DNA of 64,000 nucleotides. Source: Lumnitzera littorea (taxonomy: Eukaryota > Streptophyta > Magnoliopsida > Myrtales > Combretaceae). Below the pieces are notes generated by a model, which searched no databases, was not told where the DNA came from, and was given only the letters and a program-made list of their open reading frames with translations. Both the position numbers and the translations under genes were made by a program. The stretch is from positions 15,435,726 through 15,499,725 of the forward strand of contig JAMXBB010000010.1 in NCBI GenBank assembly GCA_024138015.1, given 5' to 3'. This document shows positions 1 to 13,400 of the stretch, in pieces; the first letter of the stretch is position 1, and each line of letters begins with the position of its first letter.

Positions 1-1110
1 GGTGCATATAAATTAGAGGGGTTAAATGGAGAGTGCATCCCACACACATGGAACAATGACAACTTGTGATTGGATTTTGATTAATCTAATGCAAATCTAT
101 TTGTACTTTCCAAATGTATTAATGAAAATTCATTCCCCTTACTTATTATGCATCTCCATTTGTTTTTAACTCATTCTTGATTTGTTCTAACCCATCTTGG
201 GTGAATAGACCCACAAACTACTAAAGTCCTTAAAAGGACTTTTAACTTAGACACCTCTTTAGGCTTGAGTAAGTTGGAGCACCAACAACTTAAACCCCCT
301 GTTGGGTAATCTCTACAAAAGGGATGCCCTTTACATGATCAATAAATTGCCACAGTGCTTGTTAGAATACCTTCAGCTCCTTAAAGTGACCTAGGCTACT
401 AACAATCGAACAATCCTCTAAAAGGAGTAACCCCAGCACTTCCCAAAATGACTTAGCTTCTGACAACTAAATGGTCCTAAAAGAAAGGTAGTGTTAACCA
501 CTTAACTAAGTTAACTAAGCATCAAAAGGTTAGAAACTAAAAAAACATGCAAAGTACAAAATAGTTGCAAAACAAAATTTTTCATTACTGAAGTTCAAGT
601 ACACTTACAAACAAAAAAGGCTAGCATACTAACTTAGTTGCTACAAACATCCTTTACAATAAAAAAAGTTGAAGTAAGTACAACAAAAAGAAAGAAAAAA
701 AAACAAAAGGAAAAATGGCTTGTCACTTCAGATCTACCAACTCTGAAAGTTTAAAGAAATCCAAAGCGTCAATCCACTTAGAAGGCTAATCATTGGGTGT
801 TAGAGGAACCTGAGTTAGGGGGTAAGGGGGGGAGGAGCCTTCTTGCTTTAGTCTATAGGAGGGTTACCCTAAATTTGATCCTTCCCCTAGGTACCTTCAA
901 GGGTGATCCCCTATGGAGCTATCAGAGCTAGAGAGGATGTAGTAAAGTCATGGATGGCCATAGTAACGGTAGTAGTTGCCTCTCCTTCAACTTGGCTACC
1001 CGTGCCTCCTTGTGAGTAGGGCCATGCAAGAAGTCTAGGAAGCCTAAGCCTAGGCTGAGATGATGTTAAAGCACCATCTTTTGAAGCTCCTGGCTTGATT
1101 TAGTGGAATA
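1..1110 (+). mobile_element. Fragment of a Tat-lineage Ty3/gypsy element (3' region)
   Basis: No pol domain is visible here. On the minus strand, 723-800 encodes a tail that resembles the C-terminus of the accessory gene in the better Tat element at 39.6-59.8 kb: both read Asp-stop-Pro-Ser, then a hydrophobic stretch ending Val-Asp-Leu just before the stop. Below it come a T-rich stretch near 575 and loosely repeated AGG/CCTT-type spacer at about 230-490, the same order as in that element. The rest of the element would lie off the left edge. Assignment to Tat is inference from this one tail. Confidence 0.4.
723..1110 (-). pseudogene. Tail of Tat antisense accessory gene (remnant)
   Basis: The minus-strand reading ends with DPS-like residues, KWIDALDFFKLSELVDLK and a TGA whose complement is at 723-725. 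The matching end of the accessory gene at 41242-44335 reads PS..RIEPLHFLELLDFVDL and then a stop. Upstream of the tail the frame is broken by stops and no start is visible. It is a remnant, and the plus-strand LINE begins where homology is lost. Confidence 0.35.
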
Positions 1111-1273
1111 GTTCATATCTTAAGTGTAAAATGGTATCCCTCTCTCTCTTGTTCCTTATCCAGTTCCCCCCCTAAGGATCATCTATTCTTAAGACTTTTT
1201 CCCCTTCTTCTATAGTCTTTTCTTCACCCACCCCTATTCCCCTAACCTCGATTGTATCCTCCTTTTTTCTCTT

Positions 1274-2985
1274 ATGGCTAATGGAGCATCTAGGCATAAT
1301 ACTAAGGCCACTTGTCAAAGGATGATCCTATACTTGGTTTTGAAGCGTCTTTGTCTAGTAAAGGGGAGAGCTCTTTACCCAAGGTAGTTTCAAAAAAGTT
1401 GCCTGGTGTAGAAAAGTTTTGGACTTATCCCTAAGCTATTAGAGTCAACTTTAATCTTTTGCATATGAATAGCAACCTCAAGCAGAGTGGGCCTCCAGCA
1501 TCAACTTTTGGTAAAGTAAACCATGATCCTTTTGCTTTTAAACATAGGACAACTAGCCAAAAGTCTAAATAGTATATTTCTTCTTTGGGAAATACCATTA
1601 TTAAGGAACTCAATGAGGTTCTTGACAAGATTAAGGGTGATAGGAAACCAGAAAACCACTCTTCTAAGCCTTATGATGTTATCCTTCACCTCATAGGGTA
1701 CCAACTTCATCTCTAGAAATTCAACATCACTCTTATGCAAATGCTTATGTAACCACTTGTTAAGTTAACTTTATCTTCAACTTATGCTATATTCTACCAA
1801 TAGAGAAAGGACTAATCTCTAAGATCAAAATTCCTTGCAACATGGATGAGGAAGGCACAAGTTTTTGGCAATACACTATGGTAGGATTCTTCTTAGGATA
1901 GAAGATCCCTCACAATTTAGTGGGCTCCTCTATTATGAGACTATAGAAAGACTGGTATTCTCCACGTGTTGGCTAATGAAGAGGGGTTTCACTACTTTAG
2001 ATTTGAAAGAGAGACCTAACAGTTATTTTGGAAAAAATCTAGTATATTGACCAACACCTATTAGTGCTACAAAGATAGAGGAAAGGCATGCCACTTGAGA
2101 AACCATAACCTACTTGTATCCCAATCTAGACTGTATTTTCTTATGTGCCATGTGAATTCCTCTATAAAGAAGGGCTCAGTTATATAGCAAGTGTAGTTGG
2201 AACCCCTCTTAAGGCTAATACACTCACTTCGATAAGAAACAAAGCTAACTAAGCTCACATTCTAGTAGAGATTGATGCTAGAGACACTCTTGTAAATCAA
2301 GTAGAGATAAAGCATGAAGATGGGTCCAAATCTACTGTATTTGTGACCAATGGCTTCTTAAGATCTTTTCGACATGTAAGGTATTTGGGCATACATGTTA
2401 ACTTACTACTAAGCAACACAAGCAACCAAAACCTAAGCCTCTAGATAAAAGCAACTTTGAGTAGGTTCAAGTCAGGTTTAAGGGTAAGGAACATGGCTAC
2501 GGATATGGGTAGACCTTCCTTTGTAGAGGTCCTTTACCCTAAGGTTAGTAAGGAGGTGTAATCTCCTCTCAAAAGAATAAGTTGCTCTCTCCAAGCGCAC
2601 AAACTCAAAGAGAACATCTAATGCAAGAGGATTCTAGCTCTTAATCTCATAAAGCAAGAGATGCTTAGAAGAACGACACCCTACTATGGATAGAGGGAAC
2701 CTACATTCCCATATGCACCTATGTTTCCAAAACTCCTAACCCCATGTTGAATGAGGAAAGATTGGACTTGGAAGGCTTGAATAGGGATTATGAAGATTTG
2801 AGGGACTTAGGGACTAAGGATAGGGAAGACTCTTTAGCAACTAATTCCTCCCTTATGGACAATTGTACCCCTATTCAGGAGTTGTTGATTCCTAAAGCAA
2901 AGAGTAGACTAGATAGCTCTACCAAGCATGGAAAAAGCTTTAGCTCCCGCAGCAAGAAGAAGAAGAATTGCTACAAGAGAATGTA
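1274..2985 (+). pseudogene. LINE ORF1-like protein (gag-like), broken
   Basis: The frame opens at ATG 1274 (Met-Ala-Asn-Gly-Ala-Ser) and is repeatedly interrupted. Around 1820-1900 it reads KIPCNMDEEGTSFWQ and continues into a hydrophobic patch, in the style of the DUF4283 domain of plant LINE ORF1 proteins. The last open part, 2744-2986, is acidic and then strongly basic (Ser/Arg/Lys-rich with a KKKK run), typical of the nucleic-acid-binding tail. The domain name is my assignment from overall style, not from a search. Confidence 0.5.
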
Positions 2986-3016
2986 ATACTTCTATTAATA
3001 AATTCATGCTCTCTTT

Positions 3017-6000
3017 TTTGTTTGTGAATCTAGTAGTACGGAATATCAAGGGTATGAGTGACCCATTAAAGCATCGGATGTGAGGAGAACTTGCCTCAAT
3101 TTTGGTATTCTATTATTTGTTTAGCTGAAACAAGAATAAAATCTACAAATAAGGAATCCATCAAGCATACAGTAGGACCAACATGGTCCTTTATAATGAA
3201 TCTGCTGGCTTGCTTTAGGCTCTAGGTCAGATGGGATCTAATGGTTTGGAATGTGCATCTCCTATTAGAACATCATCAATTTCTCCATTTTAGAGTTACC
3301 CAATTAGAATCAAATGAGATCTTCTTGGTCGCTTTTGTTTATGGTTCAAATGTAGACAACACCAAGAGAACCTTATGGAGTAGTCTTATTCCTATAGCAT
3401 AATCCACTTCTTGTTGGCCTTAGATTGTTCCTAGCAACTTCAACATCGCCAAAAGCATGGATGAGCATAGTAGAGGAAGATAAAGGACTAGTGTAGCTAT
3501 GATTGACTTCAACATCTTCCTTAACTTAGCTAAAGTAGTAGACCTAAATACTTTGGTGATTTCTTCTTGTAGTTGAATAGGCAAGAGAACAATCTAATTC
3601 TTAGGAAATTAGATAGGATCCTTGTCAACCATTGCTAGCTCTCTAAGTTTCCTAGATCTTATGCAGTTTTTTAGACCCGCCCCTATTATCAAACCACTGT
3701 CTAGCTATCGTTTGCTAAGACTTAGGCATCAAACGAAGGAAGCTCCCTTTAAAGTTCTTTAACTTTTGGTCCGATCACCTAAAGTTTGAAAATACTATTC
3801 ATAAGATATGGGAGAAACAAAACCAAGGATCTAAATTGTTTAAGGTTGTCACAAAATTAAAATTGCTAAAGATAGATTTAAGACAACTTAACTCTCTATC
3901 TTTCTTTAATCTCCTTGATAGAGTTTGAATAGCAAAAGGCCAATAAACAACAATTCAATAGTCCATCCATGGAAGTGGTGATATTGCATTGATGGAAGAG
4001 GAGAGGTTGTTAATTAAAGATTACTATTTAGTATTTACTTCATACAGTTGAGGAATGCTTTTACAAAAAGAAATCAAGAATTAAATGGTTGAAGCTTAGT
4101 GACAAAAACGTATCTTTCTTTTACAAAGCTATAGTCAATCAGCATAATAAAAATTCCCTACATTGAGTCACTAAAGATGATGGAATAAAAGCTATTGGGT
4201 TTGGACCTATTAAGGAGGAAGTACAATCTTTCTTCAAAATATTTCTTGTCAAGCATTTATGTTAAGATTAGACATTATCAATTCTTACATCTGTTCTACA
4301 CTTTCCATGGAACAAATTGTTAAGCATGAAAGACCCTACTTAGCGAAGTGGAGGAAGTCAAGAATGCCCTTTTCTCCTTTCCAAATGAAAAAGCCCTTAG
4401 ACTTGATGGATACTAAGCTAAGTTTTTCAAAGTAGTGTGGGAGATCATAGGGGTTGACCTTACTAAGGCTACTTTAGAGTTTTTCAATTCAGGAAACCTC
4501 CTTAAGTAAGTAAACAACACTAACTTAATGCTGGTGCCAAAAGTTCAAAATCTTTCAAAGGTTTTAGAGTTTTTAGTTGATAACTTGTTGTAATGTTTTT
4601 ACAAAATTATCTCTAAGGTTACTGCAGTTGGCATGAAGAAGTTTATATCATCTCTTATAGGGCCAAAGCAAGTTGCTTTTGCTCTTAGCAAAAGAATTTT
4701 TAATAATATCTTCCTTGCACAAGAGCTTATGGTTGGTTATTACTCATAATGAGGCCTACCTCGATGTTCTTTAAGAATTGATATTAGAAAGGCCTATGAT
4801 ACCATGTCTTGGGATTTCATCTTAAAGGTGTTAGAATGTACGAGATTCTCACCTCTTTTCTGAAGGCTCACACAACAATGCATATCCACTCCAACCTTTA
4901 CCATAAACATCAATGATGAACTAATGGGACATTTCCCTAGTAAAAGGGGATTAAGACAAGGCAACCCCATGTCACCTTATCTCTTTGTTCTTGGAATGGA
5001 GATTATCTCTTTAATACTATGGAATTTAAACTCAAATTGGGAGTTTTCTCTCCATTAGCGATGCAAGGCTCAAAAACTAACTCATCTTTGTTTTGCAATG
5101 ACCTCTTCATTTTTTGTAAAGGCAATAGCATCTCAGTTATGGCAATTCATAAAGCTCTACACCTCTTCCATGATATGTCTGGGCTCCTAGACAATGAGGA
5201 GAAGACTAGCATTTTCTACTCAAATATTAGCCCATAAGAGAAGGAGCTTATACTATATTACACTCATTTCACGAAAGGTCATTACCTATATGTTATCTAA
5301 GAGTGCTTGTTATCTCCTCTAAGCTTAGGAAGTAAGCTTGTGAACATCTCCTAGGCTGAATTACATTTAAGATCACCCCATGGATAAATAAGTTATTGCC
5401 CTTTGCAGGTAGATTACAGCTCATAAGTTCGATCCTCTTCGCCATACAAGTGTTTTGAAGCTCAAGCTTCCTTCTACCTAAAGGTGTTGTGCGATAGATT
5501 AAAGGGAAGCTCAAGAACTTCCTTTGGAATGGTAATCATAATGTCTCAAGGCTAAGGTATGATAGGAGTTGGTATGTACTCTGAAAAAATGTAGAGGGCT
5601 TAGCATCCCTATACTTTCGTCTTAGAACAAAGTGATACAAATAAAAAACATTTGGCAACTCTACAACTATGATGCTAACGGTCTTTGGGTAGAATGGATC
5701 GGGTTACATCATCTTAGGGATAAATGTTTTTAGTCAGTTAACACCCCCACAAAGTGCTTGTGGAGTTAAAGGAAACTTCTCAAGCTTCAACTCCGTGTTC
5801 AACAGAAATTTAGATAGATAGTCAAAAATGGCAAATCGGTATCTTTATGGAGTGATTTTTGTCCACCTAAGAGCCCTCTTGACTTGACTTTTACTCAAAG
5901 AGAGATTATAAGGTCGGAAGTTAACCGTTATGCTAAGGTAAATGACATCACAGTAGGGGACGAATGAAACTATCCTCAAGGCAAATTTTAGAGACAAATT

Positions 6001-6606
6001 CATATACTAGAAAACATTAGACCTGAACTGCTTCATTCGAATACCCTTTGTTGGCTTCTTGCATCAGATGGAACCTACTCCATCAAGCACAACTATAATT
6101 TTCTTGTTGGAAGCAACCTCTCTTATTGTGGCATAAGATTGTTTAGAGCAAAACTTCTATCCTCAGGAATCCATTCATCTTGTGGTTAGCATGGTTAAAT
6201 AAGTTACACACTTCAAAAAAATTGTAAAAGTGGGGTCTTTCTACCTCTACTACTTACTACTTTTGTTTGTAGGGATAGGAATCTCATGGCTATCTCTTCT
6301 TTGATTGTGTTTTCTTAGCCCAAGTATAGACAACTATGTGCCTTAGACTAGAGTGTCCCAATTCATGCTTCTCTTGGTAAGGAATCACCTCTACCCTCCT
6401 TACGGTTGCATCTTTGAATTCCTCCATTTTAGATTCTTGGAAAGCAACATTAGCTATGGTTGTCTACTATATAAGGAAATTTAGGAACCAAGTTAGGCTT
6501 GGTGGAAACATCCCTTGCCTAGGGTCTCTAGTGAACCAGATTCTATCCTTTTGTCATCCTTCTTTGTTTATAAAGCTTAGTTTCTCCTATTTTGAATATA
6601 TTACAT
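3017..6606 (+). pseudogene. LINE ORF2: endonuclease and reverse transcriptase, broken
   Basis: The N-terminus at about 3017 reads LVVRNIKGMSDPLKHR, the usual first strand of a plant L1 endonuclease. A run at about 3590-3680 (ILRKLDRILVN) matches the late endonuclease region. The RT follows: FPNEKALRLDGY at about 4380, KAYDTMSWDF at about 4790 and KRGLRQGNPMSPYLF at about 4940. The active-site box, usually FADD, reads FCND at about 5090, so one of the two catalytic Asp residues is replaced by Asn. The C-terminal part (about 5880-6500) has the Trp/Lys-rich look of the RT zinc-binding domain. Many stops and at least several frame changes show it is dead. Confidence 0.7.
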
Positions 6607-6614
6607 AAAAAAAA

Positions 6615-7147
6615 ATTTCATCTTTTTTCTTTTCATTTATGTTATTGACATTTTCCAACTTTTACTAAGTAAGACATTCATCAATTCAATTAAAATTTTT
6701 ACCTATCATTCATAAATAATAGGTTTTGACTAGCCTTTGGTTATTGGCTAAGGTGGTCAAGATTTGCACAATTTTGTAGCACCTTTCTTTATTTTTTGTA
6801 AATTTTTTATTATTCATTATTGTGTTATATAATAAAATATACTTAACATTATTACTATTTTTAATGTATTATATAATTAAATATGTTTAATATTTAAAGA
6901 AATTATTATGGACTAAATAGAAAGTTAAACATTTTAAGAATTAATGAAAATTTTAATTGAGTTCATATAAGTCCATCTTACAAAAGTTGAAAGGCATTAA
7001 TTACTCAATAGAAGAGATAAAAAATAAAAAATAAAAAAAGGATAGGTTGAGAATTTAGACAAAAGAGTGACCAAATATTGAAAATTAAATCTGATCTTTT
7101 TCAAATAATAATGACAAGGACAAGAAATCTAGTTAGTGATAACGTAC
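6615..7147. other. AT-rich intron sequence, last intron of GDSL gene
   Basis: Very AT-rich DNA with poly-T and poly-A runs lies between the LINE tail and the exon 4 splice donor. I searched the minus strand for the last GDSL exon (the Cys-Cys-Gly block and the Asp-x-x-His block) and found neither here nor in 1-1270, so the final exon is outside the window or lost. Confidence 0.6.
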
Positions 7148-7403
7148 CATAACCATTAGGGTTTCTGATTCTATCCAATAGATTGTTGTAATAGTCAAAG
7201 ATGGAGTATTTGAATCCGCTCAAATTCTCTGCCATTTTATTAAGGGCCTCTGATAAAAGCAAATTGTGCATGTTGGGTAACTCAAGAAGCAATTCAACAC
7301 ATTGACCATCGAGTCCAGGAAATGCCGATTGCATCATAGGTAAACAACCCATAGGTCCAACGTTTTGGAATGCGAATTTTCTTCCTCCTTGTGAGTAAAT
7401 TTC
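7148..7403 (-). CDS. GDSL gene exon 4
   Basis: The exon opens EIYSQGGRKFAFQNVGPMGC after a tgcatag acceptor and ends RNPNGY plus one base before gtacgtt. It is the usual fourth exon of the family, covering GGRKF, GPxGC and the FxYSxFDxYN helix. The frame joins cleanly with exon 3 despite 18 kb of intervening transposons. Confidence 0.87.
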
Positions 7404-10400
7404 CTATGCAAAAAGTGTTCAATGAGTAGAAAAATTTAGATTTTCTTTTTTTAACAAAAGATAAATTGAATCCTACCATGGAAGAGAATAATACAGACAT
7501 TGTCCACTTATTGACTCAATGGAAAAATAAATAGGATAAGTATTATAGTTATGTCTTTTTCAAGTTATTTCGTAATGGCCTAAAATGAGTATCACGGATG
7601 TAACTAGTATATTATTATAAGGTATTTATCTACTAGACCCATAATAACTTTATAAGGTAATCAGGTTATGGGATATAATTCAAAACCTTATATAGTTTAA
7701 GGTTGAGAAAATTTGACCCAACTAAAAATAATAAATTATTTCATAGACTTGATCTTGTATATTTAATAACAAATATATTATAGTATTTTTTTTATAAAAA
7801 TCATTTAAAAAGATGTTTACAATAACCTATAGAAACAAAAGAAAATTAAAATATTTTATATAACTAGGGTAGAGTAGGTTTGGTATTAAGTCTAGAGTGA
7901 CCCTTTAAGGCTGATTTTATCAATATGAGAAAAAATCTTTCAAGGTTCTTAGAGATATTAAAACCTATGGGTTACGTTTTGGTAAAAGGAAAGAAAACCC
8001 TATTAGCACTTTTATAAGGTTGAGTGAAATGCTAGACCTCATAAGAGTAGGTTTAGGCTTTATAAGACCTATTCTAAACCCATCTCAATTATATCCTTAA
8101 CTTTATCCCCTTTGAAAACTTGCATTTATCCACATCAAATTTTGAAAAAAAAAAAAATTGCTTTTAGATGCTTACTTAACAATTTTATCCTTTATTTAAT
8201 AAATAAGCAATAAAAATCGCTAATAGTTAATAAATATACATATTTTGAAAAATAAATCCTAGGGCTTTCTATTTTTTTCCCTTTCTTAATTTTAATACAT
8301 ATTCTTTTGTCCTATTTATGATTTTTTTTTCTTTTTTTTAACATAAATTTTAAGAGGACTTAAAATCAAAATTTTAAAAAGTCAAATTAGCCAAATGCAT
8401 CTTTTTCAAAGATTAAGGTGCAAAACTTGACCAAAAGAAGGGATTTTGTGGGTAGGACAATTATACGATCCTGTTCATGTTTTTGACGGAATTGGTTTAA
8501 TCTTTTATCTACTTGTTGATATAATATCCATTAAATTTAAATCATTAAAAATACAATTAGATCGATAGTCGAGATCTAATAAATATTATTTTAGCAGTGG
8601 AATGGAAAGCTTAATTGATTTAAAAAAAAAAAAAAGAAACATAGACAAGACTATAAAAATATTCTTAGTGGGTAATATACATCATGTGGATGTATCCATG
8701 GTGTGTAATTTTTAATGATTTTTAAACACATGATAGTAGAAATATGTAGTTTTTAAAAATATATCACTAATGTTGTCGTGTGTTCAAATACTATTGGTAG
8801 TTGCACAAGTGGTGAGTAATACAAGTTGAATCTTTTATTTCGTAAACTATAGGATGAAAGTACAGTTAGTTAGTTCCCTTAATTTCCGACTATGTCCAAT
8901 TTGTCCATTTTACAAGCTTTAGCAATGATAAGTCACATAGTTAGATTTCAGTACACAATTGCTCTCTTGCTTACTTTATCATCTTAACTAATCAAACAAA
9001 TAATCAAGTCATCCACAATTATTAAGCTAGTACATCAGAATTCCGAATTCAAGTTTCAACACTCCGATTAAAATTTTTATTTTGCAAGAATGCTAAGTTC
9101 CAAGTTTAGAGCTTATGGAATGCATAATAATTCAAGAACTTGGTGAAAATATCTGCCACCTGACCAATCGAGTTTGTATAATGAGGATGGATTTCTTCCT
9201 TGGCAATGTAATCTCCTAGAAAAATGACAACAAGTATCTATGTTCTTGTTTCATTTTTTAACGATACACTGTTTATGAAAGGAATTATGAGAATTATATT
9301 ATCCTATCATAATGTATAGTTTCGAAAGCACTTTTCATTTTTACCTTCAATCTTTTTATGTAATTATTTCTATAATTGTCTTATCAAATCATGCCTTCAT
9401 ATTTAATTTATATTATTTTCATTATTTATTACATTCTATCTATATCTATTTATTATTTATCTCTTATTATGAAGTGAATAAACCATGGAGATGACATTGG
9501 TGGCATTTGTTGAAACTTCAACAACCATATTATATGAAAATGGTAGGAATTTATGAAGAGAATTCAGAAAATAGTTTTGATCTTTCCACGAAGACTAATT
9601 ATTCATAAGAATTACTATCCAAGATATTAGGAGTCACACCTTTATGGAGTTGGTTCATTTATGCTTGATACTCCATGTAGGGCCTTGATTTTCTAGAAAT
9701 GTTTTGAATATTTTAGTTATTTTGATGAATTAGTTTCAACTATAAAATGTTATGTTTGCTTGTAAGTAGTTTTTGGGCATAATTAGAAATAAGAGTACTT
9801 AATATATTGCTATTACTGTAGTTCTCAAGAATTTCACCTTTATGGAGTTGGTTTGTTTATTTTTATCATTCAATATAGAGGCTTGACATTTTGAACTACT
9901 TGGTGATTTCTAGATGTCTTGCTGAATTATTTTCAATTGTAAAATATTAAGTTTGTTCACAAGGTAGTTTTTTTTTTTAATTATGATTGGACTTTTATAT
10001 TTAGCGAGAAATAAGTAGTAGTTAGTATTTTGTTATGTTGTTTACATGTTGATATGACCATAGTCTCCTTCTTGTGGAGACTCTAATTCTAACCAATAGG
10101 AAAATGGAAAAAGGAAAGAGGAAAGGATGATGGTTTCTTTAATTTAATTGGAATTGGAAAAAGTGTAATTTTCGGCCTACTTGCTTTTGCTTATGAGCAG
10201 CAAAAAGAATCTTTCTTTTATAAATTTTTAATTTATGTTTTAAAAAATTGTGGTTTAGAGAAGACAAATTACATATAGAACAAAAGTTCGTACTCAACAT
10301 AGTTTTGTATGTTGAATAAAAGTGTAAATTTTCTTCCTAAGTTTGATATTACTATTATCTTTCTTCTCTATAAGTCGTTCTTTCTTTTTCTTTCTCTTAT

Positions 10401-13400
10401 TTATTTATTTATTTATTTTTTGCATCTCTTATTTTGCAGGCCAAATGACTAATGGTAGATAGGATCAAACATATTCTATCCATGAAAATTTATCATATTT
10501 TCTGTGGTTTGATGGTTAGTTAACTGTTTGGATTTTATATGATTGTTTTCATTATCTCTTTTTTGAGAAAATGACAATTGGTGTTTGTCTAAGTAATAAT
10601 ATTTTTGTTTACTTGCTTATTTGATATATATTTACTCAATTTTTATCCTTTTGTGTCAATTTATTTCTTTTTTCATTACTATTCTCAAAACTATCCTCCG
10701 TATTATTTGCAACTTTTTCTTTCTTCTTTTCATCTTTATCTATACGATTAGTTTGGTATTTCTTTCAAAAATGACAACTTTCTTATGATTTGTCACCAAA
10801 AAATAACCCATATAATTTACCTTAGAGTTTTGCCGAAAAACATAAAAGCCAAGGGCATCATTATTTCGGCATCCAAATTTGTAATTTTGTTTTTCACTAT
10901 AGCAGTGAGCATAAATTCAAAAATCAAACCAAAGGCCACAAACTCTCAAACACTTAGATAAAGGATAAAATTGTAATAGAAAGAGAAATTTTAGTTTTTT
11001 AACAGCATTAAAAATTGAAGAATCAATTCATACTTATAAGCACAACTTTTAAACAAAACGTAGTGATGAAGCCCAAGAAACTCAAAACATACATTCAATA
11101 ATCTTGCCACTAGTATATAGGAGAAATTCTATGATGAAAATGTAATTTTTATTTTTTATTTTTGCAAAATAGTATTAAATTGTAATTGAATTACAAGTTC
11201 ATATGCATCATGACAAATTTTTAATAATAATAATGGTTTACTTTATTTATTTGTTGTAACCAAAATCTTTCAAGATTTAAATATATGTTTAACATTTTGA
11301 AAAGCAAGGGTACGGCTTTTTGTTGTGAAAGAGCATGTTGATTGCATGTTCTTTTATTCATTGAGTATTATTATCTTGCACTTGTTCCGTATATACCATA
11401 TTAATCAGCATTAATTGGGCATGCAGAATCTGTGACTTTAAACATTTTCATTTTGAAAAATATTAAAGGAAGCAAAAATTATTTTGTAGGCCTAGTTTAG
11501 GTGTAATAATCTTTTCAAACTTTCCTTAACTAATAATTATTAAAAGATAGTTAGTCTTTCTTCCATTCACTCACTACTATGATCATTAGTTTTTTAGACT
11601 TCTAACAAGACATGATATGAAATAGTAAATTATAATTACCATAAATTAATGATTACTATAATTATCCCAACTATTTCATAAATGACAAGTGTACAATCAT
11701 GTCTATATAGAAATCATTTTCCTTTTACTTCTTTTCTTTTTGGACATCAATAATTCTTTTAGTTTATATAATTAAACTTTGTAATTTCTTATAATTAATA
11801 ATTCATATATCTGATATTTTATTTTTGGTTCATTGTTTAGATATTCTTTACTTTTTTTTTTTTTTCATTTTTCATTTCATGCTCCTTTTTTCTCAAAGTG
11901 TGGTCAATTTATTTATTAATTTTTACATGTGTACTAAATTTGCAATCTACTTGAGTACAATCGACTCCAAGGCACCTAACAGTATAAAATTTATAAAAAA
12001 TCCAATGTATTTGCTAAGTCAGTAATTATGAACCTTATGTTACTTTTTTAATGAAATTTACATGTCTTACTTTAAAAAATAACCAGCATGTTTTCATCTA
12101 AAATAATAAAATAAAGAAAGGAAAAAAAAAAGTCTCTCTCAATCTCACACGCAAATGTTTGTATTATTCTCTAAAACAAGAGTATCTAAGAATGTAGGTG
12201 TTAGTACTACCTCCCAACACCTTAAAGGGGGGAGTTAGCATACTAATAAGTAGTGATAGGCTAGATTCGAGCAACTTTGCCTCGACTTAACCAAAGAAAA
12301 CCAAGAATTAAACAAAAAACACAAGCAAGTCCTTAACCTCCTCCATAGTAATATTCACCCAAATCCAACCCAAAATAAAGACCAAGGCGATCGTGACATT
12401 GAAAAAAGCGATAATTCCATTTATTTACCCAAGTTGCAAAAAAGTGCAAGCAAGAATATGATAGGACCTTTGGCTCCTGCTTTTCAAAGGAATGACAAAG
12501 GCAAAAAACTGCAATAGGTATACCATGCAGGTCCTTTGCATGTCAGCACCCTTACTACCCCAAGCAAACAGTTCCAAATTAAAAAGAGTCTCTTTGTTCT
12601 AAAGATTTTGGAGGAAGTGATACCTCGAAAAAAGTTGCTATAGTTTAAAACTTTTGATGGAACAAAAGACCTCAAAACCACTTGGAGGACTACCATACGT
12701 TGGCCAAGTTGCATAGTTTGAGTGATGCAGTGATATGTCAAGCTTTTCCTTCAACATTAAGGATTGTAGGCTATGAAACCAAATACCATTTTCTATTTTG
12801 ATGAACTAGTAGAAGTGTTCAACACTTCCTTATAAGCAAACTTCCTGTTAAAGACTCCTCAATCCTTAACACCATTAAACAAAAGTTCGATGAGTCAATC
12901 AAGGACTATTAGGCTAGATTTATGGCTAAGATGATTCAAATCCTAGAACTAGATATGAGTGTAGCTCTCAACATCGTAATCGATGGAATCAAGCTCCATT
13001 GAGACTTTTTCAAGTCTCTCGCAAAAAATAAGCCAAAAACTTTCGTCGAGTTTAAGGCTAAAGCCACCTCATATATCCATTAGGAAGACAACATAAAGGC
13101 ACAGCGAGAAGCCGATAAGAGTAGTAGAGATGGAAAGAATGACTAATGAAGAAGTGCGAAGGATAGACTCGGCATGGACAACGACCACAGTTTAGATGTT
13201 GAAAGGAAGAGAACGATGATCCCAACATAGTCATCCCACATGCTTACCAATTGTCTAATCTTGGACATTTTGATGGAGGTACATGGGGAGAGAGGCATCC
13301 TCCTATGGCCAGAAAGAATAAGAGAGAATCCCTCAAGGGGAAACTCCAATAAGTACTATGATTTCCACCGTGACAAAGGTCACAATACAAATGAGCATTC

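Larger units (their letters stand above)
1270..6614 (+). mobile_element. L1-type LINE, decayed, nearly full length
   Basis: This is a non-LTR retrotransposon on the plus strand. It has an ORF1-like nucleic-acid-binding part (about 1274-2985), an endonuclease start near 3017, a reverse transcriptase (about 4320-5240), a zinc-binding RT-associated C-terminal region (about 5880-6500) and a short A-run at 6605-6613. Dozens of stops and frameshifts make it inactive. The 5' limit is uncertain and no TSD was recognised. It lies downstream of exon 4 of the GDSL gene, in that gene's last intron or 3' flank. Confidence 0.75.

Noticed and set aside
10061..10085. Short hairpin GTCTCC...GGAGAC
   Set aside because: Isolated small palindrome in AT-rich DNA with no gene or terminator context.
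10790..11010. Faint copia integrase-like reading on the minus strand
   Set aside because: Only scattered residues match. It would fit a longer copia relic with the 9.0-9.3 kb fragment, but support is too thin.
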